Origin: Parelaphostrongylus tenuis
Lineage: Eukaryota > Nematoda > Chromadorea > Rhabditida > Metastrongylidae
Reading direction: 5' to 3'
Length of the DNA stretch: 64,000 nucleotides
NCBI GenBank assembly: GCA_019055375.1
Contig: JAHQIW010004318.1
Span: 30,058 to 94,057 of the forward strand
The notes beneath the pieces were generated by a model. The model was not told the origin of the DNA. It worked only from the letters and a program-made list of their open reading frames with translations, and did not search any database. Made by a program: the position numbers and the translations under genes. This document shows, in pieces, positions 42,720 through 54,042 of the stretch; the first letter of the stretch is position 1; every line of letters begins with the position of its first letter.

Positions 42720-44880
42720 CTTCTCCGCCTTGAGAGACACCCAGATTAAACGCGTGACTCTTATACTAGAAAATTTTCTCTGTACCTTCATGCGCTCTTC
42801 GTGCTTCCAGCAAACTAATAGTTGAATAGCGTGGTCGTCGTCAAATATGATTTTATTTCAAATTTCACCGCGTTATAGAAGGAACTTTGCAAAAAACCAG
42901 CCGCGTATCACACTAGCCAGAGAATTGAGCTTTCGAATGATCAATAGTACCTTCGTGAATAGCTCTTGTCCAGCGAAGGAGATAGGCTTGGAAATCCGTG
43001 ACGTCAAACATAAATGAACCTACTCTGTCTCATTTGCTCGAGTGGGGCTTGTATACGGCCCATCATTAATGCCATACTAGTCATTCGATAGCATAAATCT
43101 TAAAGATTTTGACGACGTAATTGGCTTTTTCAAATACCTATCATAATAGGCTGTAAGAGCAAAAAAATGCATCTCACGTAGAAAATGTTACGCCACCGCT
43201 TAGATGTCATGGGTGGTTTATTGATGCTTATAGGTAAAGTTCCTACGACAGAGACATCTTATTCGTTGCAGAAAAATGAAATATTACAAATGAATCTTTT
43301 GTAAAGGTCTTTTTTTGATAGAAGAAGTGATACTTGTCTTGAGAATCTTTATTTTCTCAGCGGGCGCATCCTTGCAAAAAAAAAAGATGAACAGCTTTCA
43401 GCCCTTCTTATGCATTTGCATCACCTGTGTTTCAAGAATATAGCTTGGAAGCACGTATTTTATAAATAGACATCTCTTATAGAGCTCGCTGCAGAGGTAG
43501 TTGCAGCATGTAGCTGGAGTGAATGTAAGAAGAGCGCGCGTCCATCACTGCGGGACACTTTTTAGTCAATTCCACCCTCTTCAGTCCTTTAATAATAGCG
43601 CGATTTCCAATTTTTCTTCAGAGCTTCAGTAATTATCCGATAGCTTGAATCTCGAGAATTTGAATACAGAATTTTGCCTTTTAAACTGCTTTCTTCTGTG
43701 CTGTAATAGCAAAAACAAATTATATTTTTCCCTCAAGCATATCTTGTTGATCGATGCCCTCCCCTTAGATTTTCAATAACTATTTGATGCATAGATCTCG
43801 CAATTTCAATGGTATACTTGATTTTTCAAAATTTTTGATTGCGCTGTAGCAGCCAAAAAGGACTTAGCTTCGAAAGTTTTGGATCACCTTCGATATCCGC
43901 TTCTTGACGACCTCTTGGAAAACACACGTTTTCTACTTTTTTTTTCTAAAGTCTGAACACTCATTTAGGAGCTTCATTTTCGGCAATTTAGGAAATACGA
44001 TCAGAATCCAAAACGGTTTTTTAGTGAGCTCCAATAATAAAAATAAAATTATCTTACACACTCAAGCATTTCTCGCAGAACATAGCTCTTCTGGTAGATT
44101 TCCAGCAATCGATCGATGTCACAAACCTCGGCAATATTAGCGTAAACTGTGTTTTTAAAAAAATTTCTTAATGCACTATAGAAGCCAAAAAAGATTATAC
44201 TTCGCAGGCAATTGATCGCTTACCAATAGTGTCACTCAAAAAGTTTTCGCCCTTTTCCGAAAGAGACCTAGGCTTTCTATTGTATATACATTGTGAAGAG
44301 ACCTTCAATCTACCGCTCTGTGAGTAAAAGAGTTTTCCTCGTTTCATAAGCGAATAAATTCTCTGTAAGTATCAGGCGACGAACTAACTACTTCAAGTGC
44401 AAAAGCTGATTTATCTTCTGTTTAAACAGCGCTGTATATAGACTGTTTCAAAACCAGTCTCACACCGAATTATCAAGATCCGAGTTATCGGATAACTGTC
44501 AGCAATCCATGCATATTATTACACTTGTGTTACTGCTCTAACGCATAACGTATTCTTCTTTTTTAGAATTTTAATGGTTCTTGATTAGCCAAAATTTCGA
44601 CAATCTGAATTTTGTACTTGGTTTTTGTATACAAGTTCCAAGAGCACGGTGGCAGTAAGAATTACATTATGTTTTGCACTGGGCGCATTTAAGTGCGCAT
44701 CTCTGTCATTTAGCTGGAAACTTTTTCTCCATTTTGCAGAGACTCCTAAGTGTTTTTTGTTGCAATTTCAGCAGACTTGCTCTTTTCAAACTTAAGCTTT
44801 CCTTTTCATTTTCATTGTATATTGTCAATAAACCCTCTAGTAAACTGAAGCCCAAGTGACCTGAATTTGTAATCGAAAAA
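42720..44880. repeat. T-family array, strongly degenerate tandem units
   Basis: Units of roughly 150-185 bp recur with the order: TCATTCGATAGCTTGAATCTCG-like core, T-rich run, GCGCTGTA.CAGCAAAA-like block, CTCAAGCAT.T.TCGC block. The GCTGTA block is at about 43,693, 43,843, 44,027 (eroded), 44,175, 44,428 and 44,646. Cores in the array: TAGTCATTCGATAGC at 43,078-43,092, TAATTATCCGATAGCTTG at 43,630-43,647, and the opposite orientation TTTCGAATGATCAATAGT at 42,931-42,948. No coding signal; identity between units is low. Confidence 0.55.
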
Positions 44881-44942
44881 CATATGAACATGTAGAGCAG
44901 ATGTTGACGTAACAGGTCATTTGCTTTATCCAAAGTTCATTT

Positions 44943-45205
44943 CGGGGACACCGTGGTAGAGTGGTTGTGATGCTCGTCGCGGCGCACGCGAGCTAAACTC
45001 CACTACAACACTCGCCAGTCAACAACGAACTCTCTAAGGAACGTCACAGCCAGGTTATCCCCGAGATTCAAAGATACATGCTCATCCAGCATTTCACAGA
45101 GTTCAAGAAAAAGATGAAAAGCGAAATGAATGTCAGAAATATCTGGATCCGCATCGTGAAAAAAATACGCTGTGAAGACGGCTCAATGAAGTGCCAAAAG
45201 TGCTG
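44943..45205 (+). mobile_element. SINE-B, full-length copy
   Basis: Head: CGGGGACACCGTGGTAGAGT, GGTTGTGATGCTCGTCGCGG. Then CCACTACAACACTCGCCAGT, GGAACGTCACAGCCAGGTTA, GAAAAAGATGAAAAGCGAAA and GAAGTGCCAAAAGTGC. Box A-like GTGGTAGAGTGG is good, the box B is eroded. It defines the family together with 6,084, 55,836 and 56,645. Confidence 0.75.
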
Positions 45206-45540
45206 AGAATTCTCATCGATTCATGGAAAAATCTAATTTTTGTAATAAATGCACGCCATATGTGAAACGCGCCCTGCTATCTGTGAACCACACGATCGAT
45301 GCACTCGCACTCGTACATTCTGGCCGACAAAAAATGGGCGCTGAGTCCAAAACACACTTTTACTTTCAATTTCGTGAAAGTTTAGGTAAAATCTCTGTCC
45401 AGTGGAAAATGAGCCAAATTGTGCCTAGTGCAAAACTTGATTTCATTTTTAACGCTACGGCGATCTGAAGCGGATTTTGAGAAAGCGATGTGAGTGTTAA
45501 GATTTTCAAGATTCAAGTAATTGAATGACTGCTAGATCTA
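45206..45540. repeat. T/U-related sequence
   Basis: The core ATTGAATGACTGCTAGATCT is at 45,520-45,539. The rest resembles U/T flanks weakly. The 81-codon plus frame 45,223-45,468 is not recognisable. Confidence 0.4.
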
Positions 45541-45604
45541 TAGAAAACAGAGAACGCGTTTCACCAAATGGTCGAGAATGTTTGCCGATATTGGAAAAGT
45601 AGCA

Positions 45605-45885
45605 CAGAATGTTATAGTTGGCTAACGTTTCGACGCGTTTCGTCTATTTCGAGATCGATGATTACAATCAAACTTTGACTGCCGCTCGTCCTCGCTGTCG
45701 ATCCTCACCTTCGTCTCGTTTCGATCAAACGAGAGGGGTCTCACCAACAAGATTAGAATCGAAGAAAGCGAACACGAATATCCACAACGAGTGCGAACGA
45801 CAGTGGAGGATCTGTACAAATTATCGGCTCTCAGGAAGAAGAAATGCGTTGAAACAATAGCCGATCAAAACTTTTTCTTGACAAA
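45605..45885. mobile_element. HH4 foldback, copy 2
   Basis: Left arm from about 45,605 and right arm to about 45,885. GGCTAACGTTTCGACGCGTT on the left pairs with the region around AATGCGTTGAAACAATAGCC on the right. Each arm has a hammerhead-like piece. On the left, helix II GACG-AAACG-CGTC, GAA and ACGT-T-AGCC are perfect (complement of 45,620-45,644) but the CUGANGA core is lost. On the right (45,826-45,862) GGCT-CTCAGGA is kept while the 3' half is eroded. Confidence 0.6.
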
Positions 45886-46004
45886 CACGGACTCGTGCTA
45901 GAGAATTAGTGAGGAAGAAAATCGAATAAAGTCTTACGTGAAAGGGAGAGAGAAGAGAATATCTACAGATTATCATAGAGTTAACCAACATACCTGGTTC
46001 ATTG

Positions 46005-46068
46005 ATGGCCCAGCGGTGGGATTCTCGCTCGCAGTGCTGCAATCCAGGTTCGATTCCCGGCCAATGCG
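46005..46068 (+). mobile_element. tRNA-like SINE head in composite Z copy 2
   Basis: TGATGGCCCAGCGGTGGGAT (box A-like), CAGTGCTGCAATCC, AGGTTCGATTCCCGGCCAAT (canonical box B). It parallels 22,540-22,610. Confidence 0.6.
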
Positions 46069-46477
46069 TCATTCAGAGGGGAGGAGAAGACCATAAAAGC
46101 AAGATATGTTTGGATTTTTTTCTGATTACAAGAGGCAAACAAAAAAATCTACCTCATTTGCTCGAGAGGAACTTTTCATAGGAATGTTAGTAGCCATTCG
46201 AAAGCTGAGATTTCAGTCTACATTCTCACATCACCAATTTCGAAAAAGTATTTTTTTAACGTCGCTACAAAAGGAGTTCTAATTTCCTGCATTGCAGACG
46301 CACGTATTTCTCGCCAGATAGAGCTCTTTCATTAGACTTTTGCTAATTCTATGATAACGCAATCGTTTCTGATTGCGACGCTGTGATTATGTCCCGAAAA
46401 GATCGCTTGTCTGAACCCAGCGGGTAAAGTAAGTTGATTTTTATTTGCTACAGAGGAGGTTTTTGGACAATTCACGA

Positions 46478-46578
46478 GCGGCTGGCTGAGGCAGCCACTG
46501 CGCTAGCGCGATGATCGATAGACCTTGCACCGGTCATACGACATTATGCGAGCGCACGCGGCTGCCTCAGCGAGCCGC
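46478..46578. repeat. 31-bp inverted repeat, GC-rich arms
   Basis: The left arm 46,478-46,509 (GCGGCTGGCTGAGGCAGCC...) pairs with 46,548-46,578 (...GGCTGCCTCAGCGAGCCGC) with few mismatches. The spacer is 38 bp. Its G+C contrasts with the AT-rich surroundings. Confidence 0.8.
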
Positions 46579-46944
46579 ATGCGAAGTGGCCAAGGACCCC
46601 TTGAACGCAGACGAGAATTCAACTTATTTTACCTGCTATGTTTTGGAGAAACGGTTTTTTCAGAATATAAGCACAGCTTTGGAATCGAAAACGTCTTTGC
46701 TATAGTTTTATTACCATTAGTACAAAGAAAGGGCTTTGTTCGGCAAAAAGCATGTGCACCTGAGGTATAGTTGTCCGAATTTGGCAGCGTTAAAGAGGAG
46801 TCTTTTCAAAAACTGGCAACCCGGGACTGCAGCTATAATTCCAGGCTTTTCAATGTTTACTGGCACTCTTATGAAAGCCTCTTCTCCAGCGAACGAAGTC
46901 GGTTTTTCAATTGCACCCTTATAACTAGAAAGAACCTACTTCTG

Positions 46945-47031
46945 GTGTTAAGATTATCTAAGAATGTAATCTAATACCAAACGGTGAATTTGAGCAATGC
47001 ATAAAACGTAATTACTTTTGTACCAACCTGT
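46945..47031 (-). mobile_element. Mariner 5' end fragment in composite Z copy 2
   Basis: Minus strand from 47,031: AGGTTGGTACAAAAGTAATT then ACGTTTTATGCATTGCTCAA and AATTCACCGTTTGGTATTAG. This keeps the mariner terminal repeat better than copy 1 (22,737). No transposase. Confidence 0.7.
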
Positions 47032-47395
47032 CATCATTGATTAACTGTGGAGCAGCAAGGTGGAACGACAGGGGATTGTGAAGTGATCTCTGAGTTGATG
47101 GCTGATGGGTGGAGCCTACGCGTCGATCTGAAGCTTGCTGAAGATGAGTGCGCACACACTCACATGCAGGGTAGAGAAGCAGAGATACAAAACAGCGTAT
47201 AAATGATGATATGCTAGTAGACAGGTGAAACTTCAGCCGTTTTCCTAAGGTGACGTGCACATGCACATCGTAGTGTCAAGTATTTAGTGATTCAGGCTAT
47301 GAGAAGAAGGATGCTAGTTCAATCCTGCTCCACGACACTTCACGGCAGAGTTCCATCTTATTTTCTTGTCGATAATGAGTATTTTGTCGTTATAA

Positions 47396-48589
47396 TCATG
47401 GTACTGTTCTACTATGCCTGCGCCATTTGAGATCCTCAGTGAAAACGTATTTTTTGCTTTTGCAAAACGTTTCTGTAGCTTGTCGATAGCTCAATCAAGC
47501 GAATTTCAATGGCTTGTTTAATTTCTCAAGAAGCTTCTTTTTGGCGAAAGTCTAAATAAGATTCTGTCTCCCATCCAAGGATAACTCACTGGATAAAAGT
47601 TTTGTTGTAATGAACTTTTGATCATTGAATGGAGAAAATCCTTCCGATTATAAAGGTATACTTGGCTTCCGAAAAGGACTTCTTCCAGCTTCGTAGCGAC
47701 CGAAAGAATATTGCGTTTGTATAAGTGAGTACTTCTACTCGGCTAGCGTACCTGTACAGCTGTAATACCTAAGAGCAAACATATTCGGAAAGACTTGCTC
47801 AATCCAATGGTTAAAATTTTGTTATAAGAAACTTTCATCAGGCGAAAATGTTCAAATGTGAAACAAAATTGGTTTTGACTGGAGCGCCGTTAAGAACAAG
47901 CAATAAGAGGAGCAATATATACATTTATTCACTTGATTTGAGCTATCGACAAACTACAGAGACGTCATGCAAAAGCAGGAAATACATTTTATCGAAGGCC
48001 TCAAGTGGCGCCTCCAGAATAGAACAGTAGCTAATCATGTTCATAGAAGCACCTTCAAATCGAATCACTGCGTTGCCCTGTCCGTATCTATACTCAAGCA
48101 GACGTAATTTTTGCTCTCTGTGGAAATTTTAGTAGTCACTGGATAGCTCAATCTCGACAATTTGAAAGTTGTATTTCATTTTTGAAATGACCTTATATTG
48201 CGTCGTAACAGTGGAAATAGATCTTTTTCGCATTCAAGTATTTTTTGCTGAGTACAACTTTTCCTTCAAACTTTCAGTAATCCTTCAATGCCACAAATCT
48301 TGGCGACTGCATTAGTGTATTTGTTTTCCGAAAAAGAATTCTCGATCTTCAAGAGCCAAATAAAAATTGTGTTTCTCACTCGGTGCGCACTCTTTGCTCC
48401 TCTATGTCGATATGATTTCGCAACACATCGCGTTACATTCAACAAAACTTTATTTGCGAAGCCCTATCTTTTCTCCACTACATCGCACTAATAAAACTAG
48501 CAATTTGTTTTACAAAAAACAAATAAATCACTGAAATCACCGAGATTCGAGCTATCGAATGACTACTATTCAGCGGAGCTCTTATGTGA
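47396..48589. repeat. T-family region
   Basis: Cores at about 47,473 (GCTTGTCGATAGCTCAATC), 48,131-48,150 (AGTAGTCACTGGATAGCTCA) and 48,551-48,567 (GCTATCGAATGACTACT, opposite orientation). Between them are T-rich runs and GTCGTAACAGT-type blocks as in 42,720-44,880. No gene recognised. Confidence 0.5.
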
Positions 48590-49240
48590 AACATAAATCT
48601 ATCTTCACTCTCGCAACGTTTGAAGGAAACCAGTTGAAAATGAGCTATACTGTTAAAATTCTCGATAATTAAGCTATCGACTAGTTAAGGAGAGGTAAAG
48701 ACCTGATGCCGATTTGCGGAATACATCTACATACCGATGCAAGGTTTGCGCGCTACATGTGAAATAAAATCTTGATTTCAGTATTGAAGCACAATAAAAA
48801 GCTTTTCTTAGAGAACCAGAAGAACGATTGAATTTGCCGACATTTTGAAAAATTTTTTATGAAATGTCACTGACTTTTTTGAAAAAACATTGCTTGACAA
48901 AAAATGCTAGATTGTGAAATAGAATTTTTTTCCGCTGTTGCGGCGCATTGTAGAGGCCTATCAAAAAACAGAATATATCTTCTTTTTTTTTTAAAGATGG
49001 GTGCTGATAGGGAAGTGCCGCATTCTCCGCAACAATGAACGCGAGCTCTTCCTACACTTACTCCAGCTACATACTACAGTTGCCTCCACATAGACCTCTA
49101 TGAAATGTGTTCAGTTATAGAATATGTGCTCTCAAGCTACGTTCTTGCATGACAGGCGCTACAATAGCATAATAAGGGGTTGGAAGTTTGATTAATTTTT
49201 ACAAGGATATGGTATTGGTGCTGAAAAATGACGACCAAGT
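48590..49240 (+). repeat. Dispersed repeat U, copy 2
   Basis: Matches 25,240-25,917; see that entry. The open frame of copy 1 is interrupted here. Confidence 0.65.
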
Positions 49241-49414
49241 TGAAATGTGGGCGCGGCATGCGACGTGGTCGCGCGGTGAGATCGGCGAGCTACAATCACG
49301 ATGCGGCAGTGTTCTAATGAAATTTCTCCTTTTATCGTCACTGAAAGATTTTTGTTGCCAGCAAGTTATGAAATATGGTAGAAGAAATTTTAGCAAGATT
49401 ACTTGTAGTAGGAA
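49241..49414. other. Short unassigned stretch
   Basis: 82- and 65-codon frames overlap on opposite strands across 49,188-49,436; not recognisable. Confidence 0.25.
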
Positions 49415-49700
49415 TAATGCCGATTATCTCACTTAAAACCCGCGTCTTAAGGGAAAAGACAGATATTCACGAAAACGGGGTGTTTCAAACTGTTATTGAA
49501 TATTTTACGCTATCTTATCATTATTCATTCATTATTGAATAATATTGAGAATTTATTCTTTATGTTGACAATGTCTTGTTCTTATTCATTGCCGCATACG
49601 AATTATAATCAAACAATCAGGCATTTTATCAGTTTGCTGTTCTGAAATCAGAAATTATGACAAAAATCTTTCACTTTTGAAATTGTTTCATTTTATGAAA
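49415..49700 (+). repeat. Dispersed repeat V, copy 2
   Basis: Matches 7,290-7,585; see that entry. Confidence 0.6.
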
Positions 49701-50816
49701 TTCCCGAAAGCCACGAAAGTGAGTGGAAATGAGAAATCGATCAATTGCTTGTCAAAAATGATGCTGGCACACTGCATGAGATGCCATCTAACCTACAATT
49801 CTCAATAATTTCTTGATTACTAGTAAACTCCTGAGGACGAAACCTTTCTGAATTACAAAAAGACTTTGTTCCACCAACTCATGGCTATTAACTTTTTCTA
49901 CCAGCGTTTGTTCTGTACTGCGAGCACATTTTACGGTACTGATTTCGGCACTGAATATTCGTGCCGTTTACGCCCTCTACGCTTCCCTTTTAATTAAATG
50001 CCCTCAAGAAGACTTCATGCGCCGATAAAATTCCCACTTTTCTATCAACTCCAATGTTACCACATATAGGTGGTTAGGCGAAAAACAGAGACATCCAAGT
50101 TGCCCATTTGCTTCCGATGGTTATCGTTTTCACCAGTGGGAGTATTCTCTCCGCCGCATGATTTGTTTCGGTTCTTCTGCCCACACCTCAAACAAAAGCT
50201 TGAAGCTTTTACTTCATCCATAGCTAATAATAGAATTTGTCACACACTGGCCTTGTCAATTTCTACGAATATAGTTCTCGGATGCAAAGCAGAGTTGGCT
50301 ACTTTTGCGTCACGGAACACGGAACAACTCTGGCCTCGAGCTGATTGTGTTTAAATGAAAAACACACTGGTATCTGTGGCGATCGGAGGAGTAATGATAT
50401 GGAAAAAGGGAATCTGAATCCTACGAGATACAAGCAGAAATGGGGAGTGAGAGTTGGAAGTAAGTTCCTTTTGTAATTTTCCTAATGAAAGCGAATTTGC
50501 AAGACGAGTTGGAGTACTTCGCCCTGAAATAGTCCACTGACAGAGCAAGAGATAAAGTATAAGTGCAATTTTCTTCAGAAGTGCTCCTGAATTTGACCGC
50601 TGCGAGCTTCGTCGGTGCTTGGACCTCCCCAAACTGAAACTCCCTCTACATATATATTTATATTCTTCGCATTGCGAAACAAGTGTTTTGGAGTCAGATT
50701 CTTATAAAACAAAACTCCAAAACACATGTTTATGAAATAGGCGGTAGGAATGCACACTGAGAACTGAAAGTATGGTTTTCATAAGAATATACCTTTGAGT
50801 TGGAAGGTAGCGCCTC
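49701..50816. other. Unassigned stretch with open frames
   Basis: A plus frame of 94 codons (50,070-50,354) and minus frame of 93 codons (50,351-50,632) abut tail to tail. Neither shows a domain I know; the minus frame has one hydrophobic segment (KIALILYLLLCQW). Confidence 0.25.
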
Positions 50817-50920
50817 CTAGTAATAAAAGTTTAATAATAAATAAAAAGCATAAAAAAGAATATAATAATAAACAAAAAAGCATAGCATGCTAATAAATGA
50901 AAAAAGTAAAAAAAAAAACT
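50817..50920. repeat. A-rich low-complexity tract
   Basis: TAATAATAAATAAAAAGCAT-type repeats ending in a run of A. It sits immediately before the 92-bp repeat. Confidence 0.75.
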
Positions 50921-51010
50921 GGTCTAGTAATGTTTCAGGCGTGGCTGTCATATAACACTGATCTGATAGCACAAGGCGGCGGATTTTTCTACCCAGCTCT
51001 CTTATTTGCA
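50921..51010 (+). repeat. 92-bp dispersed repeat, copy 2
   Basis: See 34,050-34,146. It lies at the outer left edge of element W but is not found at W's right edge, so it is probably independent of it. Confidence 0.8.
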
Positions 51011-52319
51011 TTACAGCTGAAGACAGGGTTTCATACGGCGAGAATGTTTAATATGAATCTATGAATTTAGATTATTAAATGTGAACTTTGGTCGAATCCA
51101 TGCGATACCACCCGAAGACGGACATTTGAGACCTGCGAAATATCCCCAGAAAATTGGTTTGCGAGCTTTTATTGTCACTCGAGTTTTTGGTGTAATGTCA
51201 TTGTTATCTTCAGTATAGTAGTATTTGGTTGTGGGAAATGGTGCGGATCTCCTTGGAGTATGCTTAAAGCCTTTCACTTAACTTTGACTTTTTAGAAGTA
51301 TATCAGAGCTGACGACTGATTGCTCATAGCGCGTACGATCGGACTTTTACCAGATGTTCGTCGTGTATCATATAGACGACTGAAACCAAATTCAAAGGTT
51401 ATAACAGATTTCGCGGGCTCACGTAGAGAATGGTAAACATTGTGTAAATTTTTTATATTACGTAATAGGCTATTTGAAGAGGGATTTTCGTCTTGACAGC
51501 GGTGATTAGTAGTGAATTCAAGAAGAAATGCTCAAAATGATGCGATTTGTTTTCTTTACACCCTATTCTTAATGAATAAATACCAAAAAAAACCTTAACT
51601 AATTTTCCATTATGTGCTGTTCAAGCATTATTCGAATGATATAAGGTGGAAACAACTTTTGCCAAGCATCCATGGAATTTTAGACTACTCTGCTGTGATG
51701 ATATTAAGAACGTCTCCATACTCATAGAATGTTTTTCTAATGTTTATCCTTTATCTAGGAAAAATTTGTCTATCAAATGTTACCAAAATTTGCACATCGA
51801 GATTGAAAAGGGAGATTGCACACCGGCGTTTCACAGCAAGAAACTGCTTGTCATGAAACAGGAACTTCTCGAGGCTCCTGATATATGCCTATCCACGCTA
51901 GAGCGTGTGCTGCGTGTTACCAAAGCAGATATTCCTTCTTCATAACATGGTCGATGTAATAACTTTTCTCAAAAGTAATCCTAACGCCGTAGACGCTCTA
52001 AATTTTCTTCTCTCACCTTTTGTATGCGTTTATGTTTTAATCTGCGAGAGCAGTGGATCACATGAAACGAACACCTACTTTTTTGAGTTTTCAGTCGGTG
52101 GAGCTTGTCCACTGGACCGCCGCTGGTTGACACAAATGAAATGATCATTTCAGTACTGAGTTCGGTTTCCGAGATTGACTTTAGTATACGCTGTGTCGAT
52201 GAAAGAATATTTTGTTTCACTGCCTCTTTGGTTGTGCTCAGTTTTTACTTTTCATTGAGAATTTTTCCTTTGTCAAAAAAATTTATAACATTTTTCGATG
52301 CTTTAAGAACAGTAAGATC
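51011..52319 (+). repeat. W left terminal inverted repeat
   Basis: Outer end CAGCTGAAGACAGGGTTTC, inner end GCTTTAAGAACAGTAAGAT. Pairs with 54,043-55,366. Confidence 0.85.
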
Positions 52320-54042
52320 TCTTGTAGAGGCTCACAAACTTCTCATTCATGTGTTTCCGAGTGTGCAGCGCAATCTTTTTTCACTCTTGCGGCTCTCGAT
52401 AAACATCTTGTTTCCAAGCTAGAGGTCCAGCGAAAATCTGACCACAGACACCAGTCGTGCCGATAGAGTGCGTTGAACGCGAAGCAAAATTTCGTTTTGG
52501 CTGATACAGCTTAGTAACAAAATCGTTAGGAAACAGATTACAATGTTGAAGTCGTCACAGTTTATGCCATCGCATGATTGCTCAAAATCAAGGGAAACAC
52601 GATGATAGTCTTTCCTTCAAAACTTTTATTTGGAGTTACTCGTTGTGTTACATGCGGCTGCTTTAGAGAAGGCTATTTCCTACAAGTAACGATAGCACAA
52701 ATAACGATAATGAAGGCGGGACAACTTTATGCCAGTACGTTTGCTTTATAGCGGTTTTGTACTGCACTTTCAGCAAGGATTTATGACATTTTTTATTCAC
52801 AGTCTCAAAACACGTTCAAGAAAATTGGTTTACAGCGAAGAATTGTGCAGCGGAATTCATTGCATTCCACAATTTACATATCGTGAGTGATAGAACATTT
52901 TCACTTCCAAACTCTTTGTCCGTGAATTCTGTCTCACCGAAACCATTTGCAATACTGCTGATCCTCGTTCTATGTCTTCTTCATGTTATGTCACTACTCA
53001 GTTTTTAGAAAAGCAAATCCGAATCAGCTTTTTCTGTTATAAAATGGAAAAGTCGCATAGTATACCGAAATATAGTAGTAAATATTTCGTCATTCTTTCT
53101 CTAAATTTGTTACATTACCTTAATCAAAGCATGATAAATTCAGGCAATTTACTTTTCTTTTAAATCAACGCATTTAGTAATCTGCTCTGCTTATTGGAAA
53201 GCCTTCGGTGCGCGCCTAAAAATGAGTGCAATCGAATACTATACATTGGACGCACAAGTAGAATATTCTCTAGCGTTTTCCATACATTTAAAGTCGTGCT
53301 AGAGTACTAATGTAGATTTTGGATCATTTCAGTTTTTTTTATCGGAAAAGAAAATGCATGACCTTGCATACTGTAGAATTCAGGCACGCAAGACTGCTTC
53401 TCTTTCCACTTTGGCTTACTGTTGTAGTCCGTGGAGTTCCACTCACTATTCCTAATCTTTCTTGCTCCGTCATTGAGTCTTCAATAGTATAACAGCGAAA
53501 ATTTATTTTTTCTCGACAATGAAATTCCGAGGTGAAAGGGCAGGTAAAAGTTTGACTCCTCTGAACTAGAGTTGCAGTTTGTGATTCAAGCAAGAGTATC
53601 GTCATGAAAGGGTCTCAGTAGCTTTTCATTATCTCAGTTTTGTAAGTCTTCGATCATCAACGTAGCGAGCACGCGTGGTCTTACCGAGAACTTTTCAATC
53701 GTAAAATCTATTTGTACATTGTTATCGTTTTCAAATATTTAAATAAATATCTCTATTATCTCGCTGATGATTAGAGATGTACAAAATAGATTTTTTTTGC
53801 AATCACTTTAATTTTTTAACAAGCTGCAATCACTTTGTATTTGTGAATATAAGTGGAGGACGAAAAGTGAACGCGCAGAGCAACTGACAAAGGTTCGGAA
53901 TTTCATTGTCGAGAAGAAATAAATTTTCGCTGCTATTTCAGACTAATGTGAATTTCAGTGAACTTGGAGCAGGTTTTCCAAAGAAATCGCGAACTATATC
54001 GCGCTGATTCAAACTATCAAAACCACCTATAACGTATGTGAA

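Larger units (their letters stand above)
45541..47395. repeat. Composite repeat Z, copy 2, with internal insertion
   Basis: 45,541-46,085 and 46,945-47,395 align with 22,071-23,055. The middle, about 46,090-46,940, is absent from copy 1 and carries T-family sequence (TAGTAGCCATTCGAAAGCTG at 46,188-46,207) and a 31-bp inverted repeat. Parts in order: HH4 foldback, tRNA-like head, insertion, mariner end, eroded tRNA-like head. Confidence 0.65.

Noticed and set aside
51981..52220. Conserved protein on the minus strand of the W left arm (KLHRL..VREENLERLRR), also partly open in the right arm
   Set aside because: The opposite strand is equally open and substitutions fall without regard to codon position in either reading, as expected for drifting inverted copies.
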